Assembly (NCBI RefSeq): GCF_900188455.1
Contig: NZ_FZOL01000003.1
Location: forward strand, 278,017 to 342,016
Source of the DNA: Pseudomonas japonica
GTDB taxonomy: Bacteria; Pseudomonadota; Gammaproteobacteria; Pseudomonadales; Pseudomonadaceae
Reading direction: 5' to 3'
DNA: 64,000 bases
The notes under the pieces are model-generated. The model saw only the letters and a list, made by a program, of their open reading frames with translations. It ran no database searches and was not told where the DNA came from. Each line of letters starts with the position of its first letter. Within the stretch, counting starts at the first letter, position 1. Both the position numbers and the translations under genes were made by a program. Positions 8,877 through 17,451 of this stretch are shown here, one piece after another.

Positions 8877-10067
8877 ATGCGTTTTTCCAGTCTGACCCAG
8901 CGTATCGCCGGTGACGGTGCCGCCGCCTGGGAGATTCACTACCGCGCCCTGGCCATGCGGGCCGAGGGCCGGGACGTGCTGTTGCTGTCGGTGGGCGATC
9001 CGGATTTCGACACGCCGCAACCCATCGTCGAGGCGGCTGTCGACAGCCTGCGCGGCGGTCATACCCATTACTCCGATATCCGCGGCAAGCAACCGCTGCG
9101 CGAAGCGATCGCCCGGCGTTACCGGCAGCGCGGCGGCCAGGCGGTGGATGCCGACCAGGTCACGGTGCTGGCCGGCGCCCAGTGCGCGCTGTTCTGCGTG
9201 GCCCAGTGCGTGCTGGAAGCGGGGGACGAGGTGATCGTTCCGGAGCCGATGTACGTCACCTACGAGGCGGTGTTCGGTGCCTGCGGCGCGCGGATCGTCA
9301 CCGTCCCGGCGCGCCCGGAGAACGGCTTTCGCGTCGACCCGGCGGATGTCGCCGCGCGCATCACCCCGCGCACCCGCGCCCTGGCCCTGAACAGCCCGCA
9401 CAACCCCACCGGCGCCAGCCTGCCGCGCGCCACCTGGGAGGCCCTGGCCGAACTGTGCGTGGCCCATGACCTGTGGCTGATCTCCGACGAGGTCTACAGC
9501 GAGCTGCTGTACCACGGCCAGCACATCAGCCCGGCCAGCCTGCCGGGCATGGCCGAGCGCACCGCGACCATCAACAGCCTGTCCAAGTCCCATGCCATGA
9601 CCGGCTGGCGGGTCGGCTGGGTGATCGGCTCCCGCGAGCTGGCCGCGCACCTGGAAAACCTTGCGCTGTGCATGCTCTATGGCTTGCCGGATTTCATTCA
9701 GGACGCCGCCGTGGTGGCCCTGTCGCACGAACTGCCGGAGGTGGAAAGCATGCGCGAGACCTACCGCCAGCGCTGCGAGCTGGTCTGCGCGCAGTTGGAG
9801 GCCAGTCCCGGGCTCAAGGTGGTGAGGCCCGATGGCGGCATGTTCGTGATGGTCGATATCCGCGCCACCGGCCTCAGCGCCCAGGCGTTTTCTTCCCGCC
9901 TGCTGGAGACCGAGGGGGTTTCCGTGCTTGCCGGCGAGGCCTTCGGGCCGAGCGCGGCGGGGCACATCCGCCTCGGCCTGGTACTGGACAGCGCCGGGCT
10001 GCGGGAGGCCTGCACGCGGATCGCCCGTTGCGCCGCCGCGCTGCTGGAGAGCAAGGCCCATGCGTGA
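8877..10067 (+). CDS. aruH: Arginine:pyruvate transaminase
   Basis: A 396-residue fold-type I, class I/II aminotransferase. The PLP-binding lysine lies in NSLSKSHAMTGWRVGW; the substrate-binding segment ALNSPHNPTGA and the segment LISDEVYSELLY are intact. AruH transfers the alpha-amino group of arginine to pyruvate, giving 2-ketoarginine and alanine, the first step of the arginine transaminase pathway. A GGAG ribosome site precedes ATG 8877, and the stop overlaps the next start by 8 nt. Adjacency to aruI and the aruS-type kinase supports the name. Confidence 0.88.
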   Translation: MRFSSLTQRIAGDGAAAWEIHYRALAMRAEGRDVLLLSVGDPDFDTPQPIVEAAVDSLRGGHTHYSDIRGKQPLREAIARRYRQRGGQAVDADQVTVLAGAQCALFCVAQCVLEAGDEVIVPEPMYVTYEAVFGACGARIVTVPARPENGFRVDPADVAARITPRTRALALNSPHNPTGASLPRATWEALAELCVAHDLWLISDEVYSELLYHGQHISPASLPGMAERTATINSLSKSHAMTGWRVGWVIGSRELAAHLENLALCMLYGLPDFIQDAAVVALSHELPEVESMRETYRQRCELVCAQLEASPGLKVVRPDGGMFVMVDIRATGLSAQAFSSRLLETEGVSVLAGEAFGPSAAGHIRLGLVLDSAGLREACTRIARCAAALLESKAHA

Positions 10068-11469
10068 GTATTCGCGGCTGTACATCGACGGTGCCTGGCG
10101 TACACCGAGCGGGCAGGGCATGGCCGAGGTGATCGACCCGGCCAGCGAAAGCGCCATCGGCCGGGTCCCGCTGGGCGACCAGGCCGATGTCGAGCGCGCC
10201 GTGCAGGCGGCGCACCGGGCCTTCGGCGACTGGTCGCGGACGCCGTCCAGCGTGCGCGCCGGCTATATCCGCGCCCTGGTCGAACAGTTGCGCACCCGCG
10301 CCGCGGACATGGCCGATGTCATCACCGCCGAGCTGGGCATGCCGGTGCAGTGGTGCCGCAGCGTGCAGGTCGAGGGCCCCATCACCGGCCTCGCGCAGTA
10401 CGTCGAACTGGCCGGGCTGATGGACCGTGTGCATGAAGTCGGCAACTCGCGGGTGTACCGCGAGGCCGTGGGCGTCTGCGCCTTCATCAACCCGTGGAAC
10501 TACCCGTTGCACCAGTTGCTCGGCAAGCTGGCCCCGGCCCTGGCCGCCGGTTGCACCGTGGTGGTCAAGCCGAGCCAGGAAACCCCGCTGCATGCCTTCC
10601 TGCTCGCCGAGATGATCGATGCCATCGGCCTGCCGCCGGGGGTGTTCAACCTGGTCAGCGGGCCGGGCTCGAAAGTCGGCGAGGCGCTGGCCCGGCATCC
10701 GCTGGTGGACATGGTTTCGTTCACCGGCTCCACCGGCGCCGGCGTGCGTGTGGCCCAGGCCGCGGCGCCGACGGTCAAGCGCGTGTGCCTGGAACTGGGC
10801 GGCAAGTCGCCGCTGCTGATCACCGCCGACGCCGACCTGGGCGCGGCGGTACGCCATGGCGTGCAGGACGTGATGATCAACTCGGGGCAGACCTGCACCG
10901 CGCTGACCCGCATGCTGCTGCCGGCCGAGCATTACGCCGAGGCGGTGGAGATCGCCGCGGCCGAAGCGCGGGCGCTGGTCATGGGCGATCCGCGGGATCC
11001 CGCCAGCTTCCTTGGACCGATGTGTTCGGCCGCGCAGCGGCAAACCGTGCGCGAGTACATCGGTATTGGCCAGGCGGAGGGCGCGCGCCTGGTCTGTGGC
11101 GACGAACCCGTGCCCGAACGCGGCTTCTATCTGGCGCCGACGATCTTCGCCGGGGTCGACAACCGCATGCGCATCGCCCAGGAGGAAATCTTCGGTCCGG
11201 TGCTGTGCCTGATTCCCTACCGTGACGAAAACGAGGCCATCGATCTGGCGAATGATTCGCCATTTGGCCTGTCCAGCGCCGTCTGGGCCGGCACTTCCGA
11301 GCGGGGGCTGGAACTGGCGCGGCGGATCCGCGCCGGGCAGTGCTTTGTCAATGGCGCGGGCTTCAACTACTGTGCGCCCTTCGGCGGCTACAAGCAGTCC
11401 GGCAACGGCCGCGAGTGGGGCGAGGAAGGGCTGGGCGAATTCGTCGAAATCAAGGCCGTGCAGGTCTGA
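10060..11469 (+). CDS. NAD(P)-dependent aldehyde dehydrogenase, probably for 4-guanidinobutyraldehyde
   Basis: A 469-residue aldehyde dehydrogenase. Cofactor motif FTGSTGAG, catalytic glutamate in LELGGKSP and catalytic cysteine in GQTCTALTRM are all present. The start codon overlaps the aruH stop by 8 nt, so it belongs to the operon. AruI generates 4-guanidinobutyraldehyde, and an aldehyde dehydrogenase completing the route to 4-guanidinobutyrate fits this position. As I recall, in P. aeruginosa this step is done by KauB encoded elsewhere, so an in-operon copy is a local variation. Substrate is inferred from context only. Confidence 0.85.
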   Translation: MREYSRLYIDGAWRTPSGQGMAEVIDPASESAIGRVPLGDQADVERAVQAAHRAFGDWSRTPSSVRAGYIRALVEQLRTRAADMADVITAELGMPVQWCRSVQVEGPITGLAQYVELAGLMDRVHEVGNSRVYREAVGVCAFINPWNYPLHQLLGKLAPALAAGCTVVVKPSQETPLHAFLLAEMIDAIGLPPGVFNLVSGPGSKVGEALARHPLVDMVSFTGSTGAGVRVAQAAAPTVKRVCLELGGKSPLLITADADLGAAVRHGVQDVMINSGQTCTALTRMLLPAEHYAEAVEIAAAEARALVMGDPRDPASFLGPMCSAAQRQTVREYIGIGQAEGARLVCGDEPVPERGFYLAPTIFAGVDNRMRIAQEEIFGPVLCLIPYRDENEAIDLANDSPFGLSSAVWAGTSERGLELARRIRAGQCFVNGAGFNYCAPFGGYKQSGNGREWGEEGLGEFVEIKAVQV

Positions 11470-11492
11470 CTGACTCCAACAAGGACCGCTTC

Positions 11493-12194
11493 ATGAACGT
11501 ACTGATCGTGCATGCTCATCCCGAGCCGCAATCCTTTACCGCCGCCCTGCGGGACCAGGCTGTCGAAACCTTTCGTGGCCAGGGTCACGAAGTCCGGGTC
11601 AGCGACCTCTATGCCATGGGCTGGAACCCGGTGGCCAGCGCCGCCGACTTCGCCAGCCGGGAGAACCCCGAGTACCTGGTGTATGCCCTGGAACAGCGCC
11701 TGGGGGTGAAGAGCGGCGCCATCGCCGCGGATATCCAGGAGGAACTGGACAAGCTGCTGTGGGCCGACCTGCTGGTGCTCAACTTCCCGATCTTCTGGTT
11801 CTCGGCGCCGGCCATGCTCAAGGGCTGGATCGACCGCGTGCTGGTGTCGGGGGTGTGCTATGGCGGCAAGCGTTTCTACGACCAGGGTGGCCTGGCCGGC
11901 AAGCGCGCGCTGGTCACCGTGACCCTTGGCGGGCGCGAGCACATGTTCGGCGAAGGGGCGATCCACGGGCCGCTGGAGGACATGCTGCGGCCGATCCTGC
12001 GCGGCACCCTGGCCTATGTCGGCTTCGATGTGCTGCCGCCGTTCGTGGCCTGGCACGTGCCCTATATCAGCGACGAAGCGCGCAAGGGCTTCCTGGAGGA
12101 TTACCGGGTGCGGCTGGAGCGGCTGTCGGATGATCTGCCGCTGGAATTCCCCAGGCTGTCGCAGTTCGATGAGGCGCTGTACCCCCTGAAATAA
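11493..12194 (+). CDS. Flavodoxin-like NAD(P)H:quinone oxidoreductase
   Basis: A 233-residue protein of the NQO1/MdaB/KefF flavodoxin-2 family. The start is MNVLIVHAHPEPQSF, with FMN/FAD-binding loop PIFWFSAPAMLKGWIDRV and a central TLGGREHMF segment. It would reduce quinones or similar electron acceptors by two electrons using NAD(P)H and bound flavin. It lies 23 nt after the aldehyde dehydrogenase, with an AAGGA site before ATG 11493, so it is probably the last operon gene. An equivalent quinone reductase follows aruH in P. aeruginosa. A role in arginine catabolism is not evident. Confidence 0.82.
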   Translation: MNVLIVHAHPEPQSFTAALRDQAVETFRGQGHEVRVSDLYAMGWNPVASAADFASRENPEYLVYALEQRLGVKSGAIAADIQEELDKLLWADLLVLNFPIFWFSAPAMLKGWIDRVLVSGVCYGGKRFYDQGGLAGKRALVTVTLGGREHMFGEGAIHGPLEDMLRPILRGTLAYVGFDVLPPFVAWHVPYISDEARKGFLEDYRVRLERLSDDLPLEFPRLSQFDEALYPLK

Positions 12195-12210
12195 CCTGCA
12201 GCGCCGACTC

Positions 12211-12328
12211 TGTAGGAGCTGGCTTGTCGGGGCGCCGAACCGCTGCGAAAGGACCGCAAAGCGGTCCCGGAACTCACCGCTATCGGGGACCGCTGCGCGG
12301 TCCTTTCGCGGGCGAGCCCGCTCCTACA
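12211..12328. repeat. REP/BIME-type palindromic element after the aru operon
   Basis: The element starts tgtaggagctggctt and ends agcccgctcctaca, with an inner inverted pair (aggaccgc..gcggtcc). It fits the Pseudomonas REP pattern and lies between the quinone reductase stop and the next promoter. It could terminate the aru operon transcript. Confidence 0.75.
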
Positions 12329-12471
12329 GAATGAAAGAAGGCCCACGTCGTCCCAGGCCGGCGACATACCCAAAAACGACCCCCCACCCATTCGGGTTAT
12401 GTCCCCCTCCCGGCAAACCCCCGATAGTGATTCCACCGGCTCATTCCGAGCAGTCACACGATGGAGTTGCT

Positions 12472-13575
12472 ATGGGCAAGGCACCAAAGGTGATCGGCAG
12501 TCTTCTCCTGGCAGGCGCGGCAACGCTCGCCCTGGCCGGTGAAGCGGACACCGGCAATACGCTCAGGCTGTACAACTGGACCGACTACATCGGCGAAACC
12601 ACCCTGGCCGATTTCGAGAAGGCCACCGGCATCAAGGTGATCTACGACACCTTCGACGGCTACGAGACCGTGCAGACCAAACTGCTCACCGGTCGCTCCG
12701 GCTACGACCTGGTGATGCTCAACGCCTCCCTGGTGCCGCCGCTGATCAAGGCCGGGGTGTTCCAGGCCCTGGACAAGCAGCTGCTGCCAAGCTGGAACAA
12801 CCTCGATCCCAAGGTGCTGGCCAGCCTCCAGGGCTACGACCCCGGCCTGAAGTTTTCCGCGCCCTACACCTGGGGCAGCTCCGGTGTCACCTACAACGTC
12901 GACAAGATCAAGGCCCGTATGCCCGACGCGCCCATCGGCTCGCTGGCCATGCTCTTCGATCCGAAGATCGTCGCGCGCTTCGCCGACTGCGGCGTGACCC
13001 TGATGGACGCGCCCAGCGAGGTCATCCCGCTGGCCCTGCAGTACCTCGGCAAGGACCCGCACAGCGCCACCCCGGCCGACCTCGACGCCGCGCAGAAGCT
13101 GCTCCTGGATATCCGCCCGTACATCCGCAAGTTCGACTCGGTGAACTACCTCACCAGCCTGCCCAACGGCGATGTCTGCCTGGCCCTGACCTGGTCCGGC
13201 GACTACGCCACCGCCCAGGCTCGTGCCGAGGAGGCGAAGAAGGACATCCACCTGAAGTTCTTCATCCCCGGCGAAGGCTCGCTGATCTGGTTCGACAACC
13301 TGTACCTGCCCAAGGACGCGCCCCACGTCGCCAACGCGCACAGGTTCATCGAGTTCCTCCTGCAGCCGCAGAACATGGCCGGGGTGACCAACCTCATCCA
13401 CTACGCCAACAGCAATGCGGCGGCGACCGCGCTGGTCAAGGCCGAGATTCGCGACGACCCGACCATCTACCCCGATGACGCCACCCGCCAGCGCCTGTTC
13501 GCCCAGAAGACCCAGTCGGCGCGGGACATGCGCGCCATCACCCGGGTGTGGAACACGGTCAAGACCGGTTACTGA
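12472..13575 (+). CDS. Periplasmic polyamine-binding protein (PotF/SpuD-like)
   Basis: A 367-residue periplasmic solute-binding protein. It has a signal peptide of about 22 residues (basic start, hydrophobic core, cleavage near LALA) and the characteristic LRLYNWTDYIGE opening strand of PotD/PotF/SpuD proteins. The ligand-contact aromatic residues and the YTWGSSGVTYNVDKI segment are conserved in type. ATG 12472 has GGAG 5 nt upstream. It should capture putrescine, spermidine or a related diamine for an ABC importer, but no permease or ATPase genes are adjacent. It may share an importer encoded elsewhere or act as a sensor for the following genes. Confidence 0.85.
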   Translation: MGKAPKVIGSLLLAGAATLALAGEADTGNTLRLYNWTDYIGETTLADFEKATGIKVIYDTFDGYETVQTKLLTGRSGYDLVMLNASLVPPLIKAGVFQALDKQLLPSWNNLDPKVLASLQGYDPGLKFSAPYTWGSSGVTYNVDKIKARMPDAPIGSLAMLFDPKIVARFADCGVTLMDAPSEVIPLALQYLGKDPHSATPADLDAAQKLLLDIRPYIRKFDSVNYLTSLPNGDVCLALTWSGDYATAQARAEEAKKDIHLKFFIPGEGSLIWFDNLYLPKDAPHVANAHRFIEFLLQPQNMAGVTNLIHYANSNAAATALVKAEIRDDPTIYPDDATRQRLFAQKTQSARDMRAITRVWNTVKTGY

Positions 13576-13611
13576 TTGCCTTCCTTCATCGCCTACCGCA
13601 AGGAGCTGCCC

Positions 13612-15030
13612 ATGAGCATGCCCAACACAGCGCTGGACCCGAGCTTCGTCGTCGATCCCCTGGTGGAAGCCGACAAGGCTCACTACATGCACGGCTACCA
13701 CATGTTCGACGAGCACCGCGAACAGGGGGCGCTGAACATCGTCGCCGGGGAGGGCGCGTACATCCGCGACACCGAGGGCAACCGCTTCCTCGACGCCGTC
13801 GGCGGCATGTGGTGCACCAACATCGGCCTGGGCCGCGAGGAAATGGCCCTGGCCATCGCCGACCAGGTGCGCCGCCTGGCCTATTCCAACCCGTTTTCCG
13901 ACATGGCCAACGATGTCGCCATCCAGCTCTGCCAGAAGCTTGCGCAACTGGCCCCGGGCGACCTGAACCACGTGTTCCTCACCACCGGCGGCTCCACCGC
14001 GGTGGATACTGCCTACCGCCTGATCCAGTACTACCAGAACTGCCGTGGCAAGCCGGAGAAGAAGCACATCATCGCCCGCTACAACGCCTACCACGGCTCC
14101 ACCACCCTGACCATGTCGATCGGCAACAAGGCCGCCGACCGGGTGCCGGAGTTCGACTACGCCAACGAGCTGATCCACCACGTCTCCAACCCCAACCCGT
14201 ACCGGGCGCCGGACGACATGGACGAGGCGGAGTTCCTCGACTTCCTGGTGGCCGAGTTCGAGGACAGGATCCATTCCCTCGGCTCGGACAAGGTCGCGGC
14301 GTTCTTCGCCGAGCCGATCATGGGTTCCGGCGGCGTGATCATCCCGCCCAAGGGTTACTTCCAGCGCATGTGGGAGCTGTGCCAGACCTACGACATCCTG
14401 TTCGTCGCCGACGAAGTGGTGACCTCCTTCGGCCGCCTCGGCACCTTCTTCGCCAGCGAAGAACTGTTCGGTGTGCAGCCGGACATCATCACCACTGCCA
14501 AGGGCCTGACCTCGGCCTACCTGCCGCTGGGGGCGTGCATCTTCTCCGAGCGCATCTGGAAGGTCATCGCCGAGCCGGGCAAGGGCCGCTGCTTCACCCA
14601 CGGTTTCACCTACAGCGGTCATCCGGTGTGCTGCACCGCGGCCTTGAAGAACATCGAGATCATCGAGCGGGAGAACCTGCTGGCCCATGTCAACGACGTC
14701 GGCGGCTACCTGGAACAACGCCTGGCGACCCTGCGCGAGCTGCCGCTGGTGGGCGATGTGCGCTGCATGAAGTTGATGGCCTGTGTCGAGTTCGTCGCCG
14801 ACAAGACCAGCAAGGCACTGTTCGCCGACGCGGTGAACATCGGCGAGCGGATTCATCGCAAGGCTCAGGCCAAGGGCCTGCTGGTACGGCCGATCATGCA
14901 CCTGAACGTGATGTCGCCGCCGCTGGTGATCACCCATGCCCAGGTCGACGAGATCGTCGAGATCCTGCGCCAGTGCATCCTCGACAGCGCCGCCGAGCTG
15001 CGCGCCGAAGGCCTGTACCACGGCCTATGA
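13612..15030 (+). CDS. Class III aminotransferase (polyamine/omega-amino acid:pyruvate type)
   Basis: A 472-residue fold-type I, class III PLP aminotransferase. Motifs include the GGSTAVDTAYRL phosphate-cup region, the Asp in FVADEVVTSFGRLG and the Schiff-base lysine in TTAKGLTSAYLPLGA. ATG 13612 has AAGGAG at 13600-13605; an in-frame TTG at 13576 lacks this. It follows the polyamine-binding protein by 36 nt, so it is most likely a polyamine:pyruvate aminotransferase (SpuC-like). Family members also act on beta-alanine, taurine or aromatic amines, so the substrate is an inference. Confidence 0.82.
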   Translation: MSMPNTALDPSFVVDPLVEADKAHYMHGYHMFDEHREQGALNIVAGEGAYIRDTEGNRFLDAVGGMWCTNIGLGREEMALAIADQVRRLAYSNPFSDMANDVAIQLCQKLAQLAPGDLNHVFLTTGGSTAVDTAYRLIQYYQNCRGKPEKKHIIARYNAYHGSTTLTMSIGNKAADRVPEFDYANELIHHVSNPNPYRAPDDMDEAEFLDFLVAEFEDRIHSLGSDKVAAFFAEPIMGSGGVIIPPKGYFQRMWELCQTYDILFVADEVVTSFGRLGTFFASEELFGVQPDIITTAKGLTSAYLPLGACIFSERIWKVIAEPGKGRCFTHGFTYSGHPVCCTAALKNIEIIERENLLAHVNDVGGYLEQRLATLRELPLVGDVRCMKLMACVEFVADKTSKALFADAVNIGERIHRKAQAKGLLVRPIMHLNVMSPPLVITHAQVDEIVEILRQCILDSAAELRAEGLYHGL

Positions 15031-15083
15031 ACAGCCCGCGCCGCCCTGTGCGCCAGCATGCCCGGAAGGCTAGACTGCCGGGC

Positions 15084-15905
15084 ATGACCCAGGCCACTCC
15101 CGATACCCCCGTCCCCTTGACCTTCGCCACCCTGCAGCGCTGGCATGCCGCGCTGCAGACCGCCTTGATCCACTGCGAGCGGCCCGACGCCCTGGGCCAC
15201 CTGGCCGCGGCCATCGGCGAGCTGGTGTCGGTGGAGTCGATGATGATCAGCCTCGAATGCCGTGGCCGCGCGCCGCAGCTGCTGTATCAGCAGGGCATTC
15301 CCGAGCGCTACCGCGACGCCGTGCTCAAGCGCTATTTCGCCGCTGGCTACCTGCTCGATCCGTTCTGCCTGGCGGTGGAAAACGGCCTGGCCGAGGGGTT
15401 CTACCACCTGGCGGAGATCGCCCCGGACCATTTCTTCGACAGCGACTACTACAAGACCTACTACCTGGCCACCGGTTGCAGCGAGGACAGCTACTTCATC
15501 GCCGACCTCGGCGAGGACCGCAAGCTGTCCCTGAGCCTGTTCCAGGGCTGCAGCGGCACGCGCCTGAGCACTGCGCAACTGGACCTGCTGCGTGCGGTGG
15601 AGCCGATGGTCCGCGAGGTGCTGCGCCGGCATGGCCTGCACTGCCTGGTCGAAGCCGGTGGTGGCGTCGAGCGCGGTGGCTTGCAGGCGGCGTTCGACAG
15701 TTTCGGCTGCCAGGTGCTGACCGACCGTGAGCGGGAGGTCGCGCAGATGATTCTGCGTGGGCATTCGGTGAAGTCCACGGCTATCGAGCTGGGGATTTCG
15801 CCGGAGACGGTGCGTATGCATCGCAAGAATCTGTATTTGAAGTTGGAGATCAATTCGCAGTCGGAGTTGTTTGCGTGTTTTATCGAGTGGTTGCGGCAGG
15901 GGTAG
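15084..15905 (+). CDS. LuxR-family transcriptional regulator
   Basis: A 273-residue regulator. The C-terminal GerE-type helix-turn-helix is clear (LTDREREVAQMILRG, then ELGISPETVRMHRKN). The N-terminal about 190 residues have no receiver-domain signature and look like a ligand-sensing module. ATG 15084 is chosen; an earlier in-frame ATG 15027 overlaps the aminotransferase stop (ATGA) and would add 19 basic residues, and neither start has a strong ribosome site. It probably controls the upstream binding-protein and aminotransferase genes in response to their substrate, by context. Confidence 0.8.
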   Translation: MTQATPDTPVPLTFATLQRWHAALQTALIHCERPDALGHLAAAIGELVSVESMMISLECRGRAPQLLYQQGIPERYRDAVLKRYFAAGYLLDPFCLAVENGLAEGFYHLAEIAPDHFFDSDYYKTYYLATGCSEDSYFIADLGEDRKLSLSLFQGCSGTRLSTAQLDLLRAVEPMVREVLRRHGLHCLVEAGGGVERGGLQAAFDSFGCQVLTDREREVAQMILRGHSVKSTAIELGISPETVRMHRKNLYLKLEINSQSELFACFIEWLRQG

Positions 15906-15964
15906 GGCTAAGGTTTGGCAGAGGATCGCGGTGGGGCTGGCAGGTGCCTGTATTGGGGCTTGCA

Positions 15965-16236
15965 GCGCTCTTGAGATCGAGCGCCGTCCGCACGGCGCTT
16001 CGCGAGCAAGCTCGCTCCCACAGTTTGTTGCAACGCGCCTATGTCTGACAGGCCATGGTTGACCGCCTCGTTAGCACGACGAGACATCAAGTCGATCCAA
16101 ATGTCCTCTACGCCGACACCTGCCATGCACCAAGGCTGACAACCCCAATCCCACAGACCATGGCGCGTTGCAACGGACTGTGGGAGCGAGCTTGCTCGCG
16201 AAGCGCCGTGCGGACGGCGCTCGATCTCAAGAGCGC
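15965..16236. repeat. Long inverted repeat, copy 1 (REP-derived, MITE-like)
   Basis: Perfect 59-base arms at 15965-16023 and 16178-16236, extending inward another 16 bases with two mismatches, contain the REP core tgtgggagcgagcttgct. About 95 bases of the left half (15977-16071) are nearly the same as 44571-44664, so this is one of two copies of one element in the window. It fills most of the gene-free stretch 15906-16334; the rest of that stretch shows no ORF, only upstream DNA of the peptidase gene. Confidence 0.85.
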
Positions 16237-16334
16237 CAGAAGAGCATCGACATGCACCGCGAAGCGCTGCTAGATCCTGAGAGCCCTATAAACTTCGTGG
16301 CAAACACCCGGCACCACCACCCCAAGGAGCCCCC

Positions 16335-17432
16335 ATGCGCCCCCGTCAACTCGGCATCACCACCGGTCTCGGCACCCCCGGCGAATTCAACGCCATCACC
16401 GACGTCCCCGGCGTCCGCGTCGGCCATTGCACGCTGATCGACGGCGAACAGATCCGCACCGGCGTCACCATCATCCAGCCCCGCGCCGGCGAAGCGCGTC
16501 TGCAGCCATGCTTCGCCGGGGTCCATGTCCTCAACGGCAACGGCGATGCCACCGGCCTGGAGTGGATTCGCGAAGCAGGCCTGCTGACCACCCCGATCGG
16601 CATCACCAATACCCACAGCGTCGGCGTGGTGCGCGATGCCTTGATCGCCGCCGAACGCGCAAGCCTGGCCGATCCATCTACCTACTGGTGCATGCCGGTG
16701 GTGATGGAAACCTACGACGGCGTACTCAACGACATCTGGGGGCAGCATGTGCGCTCCGAGCATGTCCTCGCCGCGCTGGCTGATGCCAGACCGGGCCCTG
16801 TCAGCGAAGGCGCGGTCGGCGGCGGTACCGGGATGATCTGCCATGAATTCAAGGGCGGCATCGGCACCGCCTCGCGTAAGCTGCCGGCGGAGCAGGGCGG
16901 CTGGACGGTGGGCGCGCTGGTCCAGGCCAACCATGGGCAACGGCGGGAGTTGCGGGTCGATGGCTATCCGGTCGGGCGGGTACTGGACGATCTGCCGTCA
17001 CCCTTTGCCGAACGCGGCGAGCCGGGCATGGGCTCGATCGTGGTGGTGCTCGCCACCGATGCGCCGTTGTTGCCGCATCAATGCCAGCGCCTGGCGCAGC
17101 GGGCCTCCATCGGCATCGCCCGCACCGGTGGCGGTACCGAAGACTCCAGCGGCGACCTGTTCCTGGCTTTCTCCACCGCCGACCAGCAACTGCCGCCGGT
17201 GGGGTACGGGCGCACGGGCGTGGCGTTCTCCCAGGCGGTGGCGATGGTCAACAACGACCATATCAGCCCGCTGTTCCGCGCCGCGGCGGAGGCGGTGGAG
17301 GAGGCGATCGTCAATGCGCTGCTGGCCGGGGTGGACATGCGCACGGCAAGTGGCACGCGGGTGCCGGGGCTGACCGGGGAACGCCTGCTGGACGCGCTGC
17401 GCCAGACAGGATGGAAACCCGCCCGCCCGTGA
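16335..17432 (+). CDS. P1-family (DmpA/BapA-type) aminopeptidase
   Basis: A 365-residue protein of peptidase family S58 (DmpA, BapA). These Ntn-type hydrolases cleave themselves before a serine; here the Gly233-Ser234 pair in PGMGSIVVVLATDAP marks the autoproteolytic site and nucleophile. The conserved Asn199 (VQANHG) and N-terminal VRVGHCTL and TNTHSVGVVRD segments are present. The product should act on N-terminal amino acids of small peptides, amides or beta-peptides. ATG 16335 has AAGGAG 7 nt upstream. It stands alone, converging on the ABC transporter gene. Confidence 0.85.
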   Translation: MRPRQLGITTGLGTPGEFNAITDVPGVRVGHCTLIDGEQIRTGVTIIQPRAGEARLQPCFAGVHVLNGNGDATGLEWIREAGLLTTPIGITNTHSVGVVRDALIAAERASLADPSTYWCMPVVMETYDGVLNDIWGQHVRSEHVLAALADARPGPVSEGAVGGGTGMICHEFKGGIGTASRKLPAEQGGWTVGALVQANHGQRRELRVDGYPVGRVLDDLPSPFAERGEPGMGSIVVVLATDAPLLPHQCQRLAQRASIGIARTGGGTEDSSGDLFLAFSTADQQLPPVGYGRTGVAFSQAVAMVNNDHISPLFRAAAEAVEEAIVNALLAGVDMRTASGTRVPGLTGERLLDALRQTGWKPARP

Positions 17433-17451
17433 CCAGGGCCCCGAGGCCCGC

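Noticed and set aside
6990..10157. A 1055-codon open frame on the minus strand across aruI and aruH
   Set aside because: Antisense to two clearly functional enzymes; composition (Gly/Arg/His/Gln) and no recognisable domain.
13548..15905. A 785-codon plus-strand frame spanning the aminotransferase and LuxR genes
   Set aside because: Only the last about 273 codons are real (LuxR); the earlier part is out of frame with the aminotransferase and has no start signal.
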